From Bacteroidales bacterium (GTDB taxonomy: Bacteria; Bacteroidota; Bacteroidia; Bacteroidales; UBA932): DNA of 9,356 nucleotides. The notes beneath the pieces were generated by a model. The model saw only the letters and a list, made by a program, of their open reading frames with translations. It searched no databases and was not told the DNA's origin. How positions within the stretch are numbered: position 1 is the stretch's first letter; every line of letters starts with the position of its first letter. Location of the stretch: NCBI GenBank assembly GCA_017561265.1, contig JAFZDJ010000113.1, positions 1-9,356 on the forward strand. Reading direction: 5' to 3'. The position numbers were made by a program, and so were the translations under genes. This document shows positions 5,499-9,356 of the stretch, in pieces.

Positions 5499-8063
5499 AT
5501 GATTATGAAAAGATTTTTTCTGACCGCAGTTGCTCTGATTGTCGGATGTGTCTTCATGACAGCATCGGCTCAGGATCATTCGATCCGCTTCCAGAACGGA
5601 ACCCTGACAGTCACTCCGCTGCAGGATAATGCCGTACGCATCAGATACATAGAGGGAGAAACTGCAGAACTTCCTGAATTGATCTATGTGGAAAACGACG
5701 ATAAGGTATCGTGCAAGAAATCCTCAAAGGGAGAGGTCACTACTCTCAAGCTCAAAGGGTTGATCTTGACTGCAGACAACGGAAGCGGCCGCATCGAAGT
5801 CGCTGACAGCAAAGGCGTGAAGGTATTCTCGGCTCTTGCCCATGAACTTGAAGCCAGCACCATCCAGGGTGAAGCGACAAGAGAAGCAAAACTCATAATC
5901 AATTCACCAGCAGATGAATACATCTATGGACTAGGACAGTTCCAGGACGGATACCTAAACGTAAAGGACCTCACCAGAAGGCTTACACAGGTCAACACAC
6001 AGATATCTGTTCCTTTCATTCTTTCCAGCAAGGGCTATGGCCTTCTCTGGAACAATTACGGCCTTACAGACTTCAATCCTGCCGAAAGCAGCGTGAAGAT
6101 GGAAAGGGCTCAGGCTAAAGGAGAGGAAGTGACCCTCAATGTAACCTCTACAGAAGGAAACAGAAGGGAGACAAGACGTACACATGATTTCAAGGCTACC
6201 GTCGACATACCTGAAGACGGTACATATGCGGTTCTCCTGGACGTGGGACAGAAGATGGCCCGCAGACATGATCTGAGCATCGACGGCAAGAATGTAATCC
6301 ATCTCATAAATTCATGGCTTCCTCCTACAACATCAGTCATCGTAGACCTCAAGGCAGGAAAGCACGAGCTTACTGCAGAGCTTGAAAGAGGAGACAGCCC
6401 TACTATATACTTCAGAAAGACGGATGACAGGACTGTATTCAGATCTCCTGTCGCAGAATGTGTCGACTACACTGTCTTCACTGGCAATGCAGACGATATA
6501 ATCGCCTCATACAGAGCTGTCAGCGGAGAAGTGCCTATGCTCCCTGACTGGGCATTCGGATATATCCATTGCAGGGAAAGATTCCATTCTCAGGAAGAAC
6601 TTGTCAACACTGCGAAAAGGTTCCGTGAAGAACAGATTCCCCTCGACCTGATCGTCCAGGACTGGCAGTACTGGGGAAAATACGGATGGAACGCGATGCG
6701 TTTCGACGAAGAGCATTATCCGGATCCGGCACAGATGGTCAAGGATCTTCACGACATGGATATGAAGCTAATGATCTCCGTATGGTCTAAGATCGATCCG
6801 TCTTCCGAGGTAGGAAAGGCAGCTCAGGAAAAGGGACTTTTCATTCCGGAGACCACATGGATCGACTTCTTCGACAAGGATGCTTCCACATTCTATTGGA
6901 ACAATTTCCGCGACAGACTTCTCAAGCCATACGGCATCGACGCATGGTGGCAGGATGCTACAGAGCCAGAGAACGACGACCTCGAAGGCCGCAGGATCAT
7001 GAAGGGAAGCCAGCCGGGAGAACGTTATAGAAATGTCTACCCGCTCAAGGTGACTGAAACAATCTATGAAGGTCTGAAGAAGGACGATTCGGAAAGAAGA
7101 CCTATGATTTTCACTAGAAGCGGATTCTCAGGAGCTCAGAGATACGGCGCGGTACTTTGGTCAGGTGACGTCGGAAACGACTGGCAGACACTGCGTTATC
7201 AGGTAGCTGCAGGTCTCGGGTTCGTTTCCACAGGACTTCCTTGGTGGACATACGACGCAGGCGGATTCTTCCGTCCGTACGACCAGTACAGGAATCAGGA
7301 CTATATCGAGCGCATGATCAGATGGATACAGGTGGGAACATTCCTTCCTCTTATGCGTGTCCACGGATACATGAGCAACACAGAGCCATGGGAATATGGC
7401 CCTGAAGCGACAAGGATAATCAAGAAGCAGATCGAGCTGCGCTACAAGCTTCTTCCATACATATATTCGGAAGCTGCGAAGGTGACATACGAAGGATCGA
7501 CTCTGATGAGACCGCTTGTCTTCGATTTCGCCTCTGACGAGGAAGCCTTGAAGCAGGATAACGAATATATGTTCGGTCAGTCACTGCTCGTATGTCCTGT
7601 GACTGAAGGTGGCGTTTCTCAGTGGCCCGTTTACCTTCCTGAGAATGAAGGAGGATGGTATGACTTCCGCAACGGAAAGAAATATGAAGGAGGAAAATAT
7701 GCCGACGTATCTGTCGACATCGAGTCCATCCCTGTATTCGTGAAAGCAGGATCCATCATCCCTACAGGCCCTGTAAAGCAGTCTGTGGCCGAAAAAAGCG
7801 AAGAGCCGATAGCCCTGAACATCTATCCGGGAGCAGATGCAAGTTTCCGTCTCTATGAGGACGAAGGCGACAACATGAATTATCAGGACGGTCAAAGCAC
7901 CACCATCGACATCAGCTGGGACGATTCTTCACGCAAGCTCACAATCGAAAAGAGAATCGGCAGCTTCGAGGGCATGCAGGAAGTCCGTACATTCAAGATA
8001 ACCGTCGCAGGTACAGAAAAGACCATACGCTACGACGGCCGAAAGGTTGCGGTAAAGTTCTGA
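5499..8063 (+). CDS. Secreted GH31 glycosidase, probable alpha-xylosidase, with PA14-like insert
   Basis: The protein is 854 aa from ATG 5499; ATG 5505 is an equally good start. The frame extends upstream to an ATG at 5388, but that would place 37 residues before the signal peptide MKRFFLTAVALIVG...ASAQ, which is cleaved near residue 24. An N-terminal GH31 beta-sandwich is interrupted at about residues 218-308 by a PA14-like insert (PEDGTYAVLLDVGQ..., L-K-A-G-K-H-E-L), as in Bacteroides and Cellvibrio xyloglucan alpha-xylosidases. The (beta/alpha)8 domain begins near LPDWAFGYIHCRERF. QDWQYWG is typical of the alpha-xylosidase-like group. WWQDATEPE carries the nucleophile D486, and WSGDVGNDW carries the acid/base D557. 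The C-terminal beta domains are complete to VAVKF. The likely role is release of alpha-xylosyl units from xyloglucan fragments in the periplasm; alpha-glucosidase or alpha-galactosidase activity cannot be excluded. It is divergent from the DUF1847 gene. Confidence 0.9.
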   Translation: MIMKRFFLTAVALIVGCVFMTASAQDHSIRFQNGTLTVTPLQDNAVRIRYIEGETAELPELIYVENDDKVSCKKSSKGEVTTLKLKGLILTADNGSGRIEVADSKGVKVFSALAHELEASTIQGEATREAKLIINSPADEYIYGLGQFQDGYLNVKDLTRRLTQVNTQISVPFILSSKGYGLLWNNYGLTDFNPAESSVKMERAQAKGEEVTLNVTSTEGNRRETRRTHDFKATVDIPEDGTYAVLLDVGQKMARRHDLSIDGKNVIHLINSWLPPTTSVIVDLKAGKHELTAELERGDSPTIYFRKTDDRTVFRSPVAECVDYTVFTGNADDIIASYRAVSGEVPMLPDWAFGYIHCRERFHSQEELVNTAKRFREEQIPLDLIVQDWQYWGKYGWNAMRFDEEHYPDPAQMVKDLHDMDMKLMISVWSKIDPSSEVGKAAQEKGLFIPETTWIDFFDKDASTFYWNNFRDRLLKPYGIDAWWQDATEPENDDLEGRRIMKGSQPGERYRNVYPLKVTETIYEGLKKDDSERRPMIFTRSGFSGAQRYGAVLWSGDVGNDWQTLRYQVAAGLGFVSTGLPWWTYDAGGFFRPYDQYRNQDYIERMIRWIQVGTFLPLMRVHGYMSNTEPWEYGPEATRIIKKQIELRYKLLPYIYSEAAKVTYEGSTLMRPLVFDFASDEEALKQDNEYMFGQSLLVCPVTEGGVSQWPVYLPENEGGWYDFRNGKKYEGGKYADVSVDIESIPVFVKAGSIIPTGPVKQSVAEKSEEPIALNIYPGADASFRLYEDEGDNMNYQDGQSTTIDISWDDSSRKLTIEKRIGSFEGMQEVRTFKITVAGTEKTIRYDGRKVAVKF

Positions 8064-8123
8064 CCTCCCGATACTTCAGACCGGCAGTGTTGAGGCTCCA
8101 GGCGCACTTCGTCGGATCCTCAA

Positions 8124-8143
8124 ATGAATCTGTTGGGATTCAT
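8124..8143. repeat. Stem-loop 1 (7-bp stem)
   Basis: ATGAATC (8124-8130) and GATTCAT (8137-8143) flank a 6-nt loop. A weak 6-bp pair, TTGAGG 8090-8095 with CCTCAA 8118-8123, directly precedes it. It lies 60 bp after the GH31 stop codon and could help end its transcript, although no U-tract follows. Confidence 0.5.
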
Positions 8144-8166
8144 AATCACCGTATTGAGACTCCTGA

Positions 8167-8204
8167 TGTGCCTTGACTGTATGAAAACTTGCAGTCAAGG
8201 CACA
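8167..8204. repeat. Stem-loop 2 (13-bp perfect stem, 38 nt)
   Basis: The arms TGTGCCTTGACTG (8167-8179) and CAGTCAAGGCACA (8192-8204) enclose a 12-nt loop. The sequence after it is only moderately T-rich (cctacatttt). The same CTTGACTG-type stem recurs in the element at 8252-8289. Confidence 0.8.
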
Positions 8205-8251
8205 CCTACATTTTGCAACTGCCTACATATCTGCAACTTACACAAAGCCCC

Positions 8252-8289
8252 TGTTCCCTGACTGCATATAATCCGACAGTCAAGGAACA
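8252..8289. repeat. Stem-loop 3 (13-bp stem, one mismatch, 38 nt; related to stem-loop 2)
   Basis: The arms TGTTCCCTGACTG (8252-8264) and CAGTCAAGGAACA (8277-8289) enclose a 12-nt loop. Total length and loop length equal those of 8167-8204, and CAGTCAAGG is shared exactly, but the loops differ. The single C/A mismatch on the plus strand would be a G-U pair in minus-strand RNA. Confidence 0.8.
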
Positions 8290-8367
8290 CTATCACTGTA
8301 AATAATTTCTGTTCATTAAGTATATATCCTATACAAAAGACTAACTCGCTCTCCTTAAGGCAGTTAC

Positions 8368-8406
8368 GCTTGTTGGGGTAGGTAATTTTCACCTATCCCA
8401 ATAAGC
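8368..8406. repeat. Stem-loop 4 (16-bp stem with two wobbles)
   Basis: GCTTGTTGGGGTAGGT (8368-8383) pairs with ACCTATCCCAATAAGC (8391-8406) around a 7-nt loop. The two non-Watson-Crick positions are G-U pairs in plus-strand RNA. No U-tract follows; the next bases are ataaaacact. Confidence 0.8.
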
Positions 8407-8485
8407 ATAAAACACTAGCCTCCAAACACTTAGGTATACGGGATCATTCTAAGCCTAAAAATGTACATGGTTTCATGCCAGCACC

Positions 8486-8513
8486 GCTGCCGGAATATAC
8501 GATTTCCGGCAGC
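8486..8513. repeat. Stem-loop 5 (10-bp perfect stem; left copy of an inverted element)
   Basis: GCTGCCGGAA (8486-8495) and TTCCGGCAGC (8504-8513) enclose an 8-nt loop. Bases 8489-8510 match the reverse complement of 8712-8733 at 20 of 22 positions, loop included, so this is one of two inverted copies. Confidence 0.8.
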
Positions 8514-8524
8514 TACAGCTCGGA

Positions 8525-8563
8525 TCGGCACGGAGAGCTCATCCGTTGAGCTCTCCGTGCCGA
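8525..8563. repeat. Stem-loop 6 (17-bp perfect stem, 5-nt loop)
   Basis: TCGGCACGGAGAGCTCA (8525-8541) pairs perfectly with TGAGCTCTCCGTGCCGA (8547-8563). The pairing extends across a small internal loop through CAGCT 8516-8520 and AGCTG 8566-8570. This is the strongest simple hairpin in the region, with no U-tract on either side. Confidence 0.85.
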
Positions 8564-8567
8564 CCAG

Positions 8568-8656
8568 CTGTTGCCGTGTCTGTACAGAAAGTACTGTCAA
8601 CCATCAGGATTCTGCACTGAAATCGTTTCAGACAGTACTAAAACATAAGGCAACAG
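8568..8656. repeat. Nested stem-loop 7 (three stacked stems)
   Basis: There are three concentric pairings: CTGTTGCC 8568-8575 with GGCAACAG 8649-8656, AGTACTGTC 8590-8598 with GACAGTACT 8631-8639, and an inner CTGAAA 8617-8622 / TTTCAG 8626-8631 that shares one base with the middle stem. The concentric order suggests one extended imperfect hairpin. Confidence 0.7.
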
Positions 8657-8658
8657 TC

Positions 8659-8700
8659 AAGCAATACGGACGGCTCGATGAAAGGCCGTCCATATCGCTT
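8659..8700. repeat. Stem-loop 8 (16-nt arms, two mismatches)
   Basis: AAGCAATACGGACGGC (8659-8674) faces GCCGTCCATATCGCTT (8685-8700) around a 10-nt loop. The inner seven pairs are perfect. The two mismatches would be G-U wobbles in minus-strand RNA. It begins two bases after the preceding nested hairpin. Confidence 0.75.
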
Positions 8701-8709
8701 AATCTGTAG

Positions 8710-8735
8710 TCGCCGGAGAGCGTATATTCCGGCGA
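8710..8735. repeat. Stem-loop 9 (8-bp perfect stem; right, inverted copy)
   Basis: TCGCCGGA (8710-8717) pairs with TCCGGCGA (8728-8735) around a 10-nt loop. On the opposite strand its core is nearly identical to the hairpin at 8489-8510. GCCGGAATATACG at 8489-8501 and CGTATATTCCGGC at 8721-8733 can also pair with each other over 13 perfect bases. Confidence 0.8.
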
Positions 8736-8773
8736 TGGCGCTCCCTCGAGCCAAAGCTCTGCCCGATAAAGCA

Positions 8774-8849
8774 CTGACAATCAACAGAATACGGAAACCG
8801 CGTGCCGCCATTGGGGAGCACGCGGTTTCCGTAAGTCGCTGATTATCAG
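8774..8849. repeat. Stem-loop 10 (16-bp perfect stem plus 10-bp outer stem, 76 nt)
   Basis: TACGGAAACCGCGTGC (8790-8805) pairs perfectly with GCACGCGGTTTCCGTA (8818-8833). Beyond a symmetrical 6+6-nt internal loop, CTGACAATCA (8774-8783) pairs with TGATTATCAG (8840-8849) with one mismatch. It lies about 110 bp downstream of the DUF1232 gene on that gene's transcript but has no U-tract. Confidence 0.85.
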
Positions 8850-8864
8850 GAAGGTAATGGGCAG

Positions 8865-8924
8865 GATTCAGACCAGGACATAGACCAGGATATAGGTCAG
8901 AATCTAGTCCCGTATATAGACCAT
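8865..8924. repeat. Five degenerate 12-nt tandem repeats
   Basis: Consecutive 12-mers GATTCAGACCAG, GACATAGACCAG, GATATAGGTCAG, AATCTAGTCCCG and TATATAGACCAT share the consensus GATATAGACCAG. The first three are closest and the fourth is the most diverged. The frame is open on the plus strand after TAA 8832-8834 but has no start codon, so coding is unlikely. The array begins 15 bp after the last hairpin. Confidence 0.7.
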
Positions 8925-8957
8925 GAATGCGGGGCTGAATGATCGGTTACATTGGAA

Positions 8958-9347
8958 CTATTCTCCTAACTGATCATCCGCAGCGGCCTGGTCGAAGTCC
9001 CCGAACCATTCGCGGGTCTTGGCGGCGGCTTGGGCCTTGATCTCGGGGGTGATGTTCTTCCATACTGTGTGGAGGGCCCAGATGACGGCGGTGAGGTCGT
9101 CCGTATAGCCGGCCAGCGGGATGAAGTCCGGAAGGATGTCCAATGGAAGAAGGAAATATCCTAGGGCACCGTAGATCTTTGACTTGTCTGCCTTCGAGAC
9201 GGTCTTGCTGCGGAGCACATAGTAGAGCAGAAGCACGGCATAGACCAGTTTCGAACCGGCCTTGCGGGCTACTTTCGGTAGTCTGGAGCCGAACTTGCTT
9301 TCGTCGTAATGCTCCTGATATTTCTCTATGTCTTTCGGTGGTTTCAT
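8958..9347 (-). CDS. YkvA-family DUF1232 membrane protein
   Basis: This 129-aa protein carries the DUF1232 signature GALGYFLLPLDILPDFIPLA, followed by GYTDDL (residues 60-85), the hallmark of the YkvA family. A hydrophobic stretch at 34-45 (LVYAVLLLYYVL) and the signature segment are probably membrane-embedded; no cleavable signal peptide is seen. The N-terminus is charged (MKPPKDIEKYQEHYDESKFG), and the C-terminal tail is acidic and alanine-rich. The family is widespread and its function unknown. Length is typical for the family, so the gene appears complete, with ATG at 9347 only nine bases from the window edge. Its promoter is outside the window. It converges with the GH31 gene across the hairpin-rich spacer. 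The family call is secure; its job is not known. Confidence 0.9.
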   Translation of the reverse strand: MKPPKDIEKYQEHYDESKFGSRLPKVARKAGSKLVYAVLLLYYVLRSKTVSKADKSKIYGALGYFLLPLDILPDFIPLAGYTDDLTAVIWALHTVWKNITPEIKAQAAAKTREWFGDFDQAAADDQLGE

Positions 9348-9356
9348 GATGAAGTA

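Larger units (their letters stand above)
8064..8957. other. 894-bp gene-free region packed with stem-loops
   Basis: This stretch lies between the convergent GH31 and DUF1232 genes. No open frame in it has a plausible start and protein-like composition; a plus-strand frame at 8461-8709 runs straight through four palindromes and is not protein-like. It holds about ten consecutive stem-loops between 8124 and 8849, many with stems of 10-17 bp, then a 12-nt tandem repeat at 8865-8924. Most stems lack a following U-tract, so ordinary terminators do not explain them. The individual elements are listed separately. Confidence 0.75.

Noticed and set aside
8195..8392. Small minus-strand coding region of 65 codons
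   Set aside because: It overlaps three stem-loops, lacks a -7 box in a suitable position and does not resemble a protein domain.
8461..8709. Small plus-strand coding region of 82 codons
   Set aside because: It crosses several long palindromes and gives a low-complexity Ser/Cys/Arg-rich product with no domain-like pattern and no promoter or consistent start signal.
8124..8849. CRISPR array
   Set aside because: The units are palindromes of different sequence, not identical repeats with unique spacers of constant length, and no cas genes are nearby.
8865..8957. Coding stretch D-S-D-Q-D-I-D-Q... through the 12-nt repeats
   Set aside because: The frame opens at a TAA at 8832-8834 and has no ATG, GTG or TTG start with suitable context before the repeats. 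A 12-nt period keeps any frame regular without implying translation.

Overview
The window looks like chromosomal DNA from a gut- or rumen-type Bacteroidales bacterium. Three things point there: TAnnTTTG-type -7 boxes with no clear Shine-Dalgarno sequences, short signal peptides ending in A-S-A-Q, and a gene set of secreted glycan-degrading enzymes. The genus cannot be named from the sequence alone.

Left end (1-849, minus strand). The 5' part of a Bro-N/antirepressor-like gene runs off the left edge. Upstream of it lies a small HD-domain protein of the alarmone-hydrolase type. Its apparent C-terminal extension, a helix-turn-helix plus a tail, is split over two reading frames, so the locus looks frameshifted.

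Centre (997-8063). This is a small carbohydrate-degradation cluster. A secreted SGNH hydrolase (+) converges on a secreted 1001-aa protein (-) that joins a GH127/GH146-type beta-L-arabinofuranosidase to a C-terminal SGNH domain. That SGNH domain is a clear paralogue of the free-standing hydrolase. The two genes are separated by a 22-bp-armed, elaborately structured bidirectional terminator. Just upstream of the fusion, and apparently co-transcribed with it, is a cysteine-rich DUF1847 protein. A secreted GH31 enzyme, probably an alpha-xylosidase with a PA14-like insert, is transcribed divergently from the DUF1847 gene across a short region with a perfect -7 box on each strand. Together the enzymes could remove acyl, beta-L-arabinofuranosyl and alpha-xylosyl groups from a branched plant polysaccharide such as acetylated arabinoxyloglucan. 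That substrate is an inference. No SusC/SusD pair or regulator lies in the window.

Right end (8064-9356). An 894-bp gene-free stretch between convergent genes contains about ten successive stem-loops with stems of roughly 7-17 bp. It includes a 38-nt stem-loop present twice with conserved stems and different loops, and a 22-nt hairpin element present as two inverted copies 245 bp apart. The hairpins are followed by five degenerate 12-nt tandem repeats. This stretch is the least explained part of the window: it may be a structured non-coding RNA or a set of palindromic elements. A YkvA-like DUF1232 membrane-protein gene (-) closes the window.
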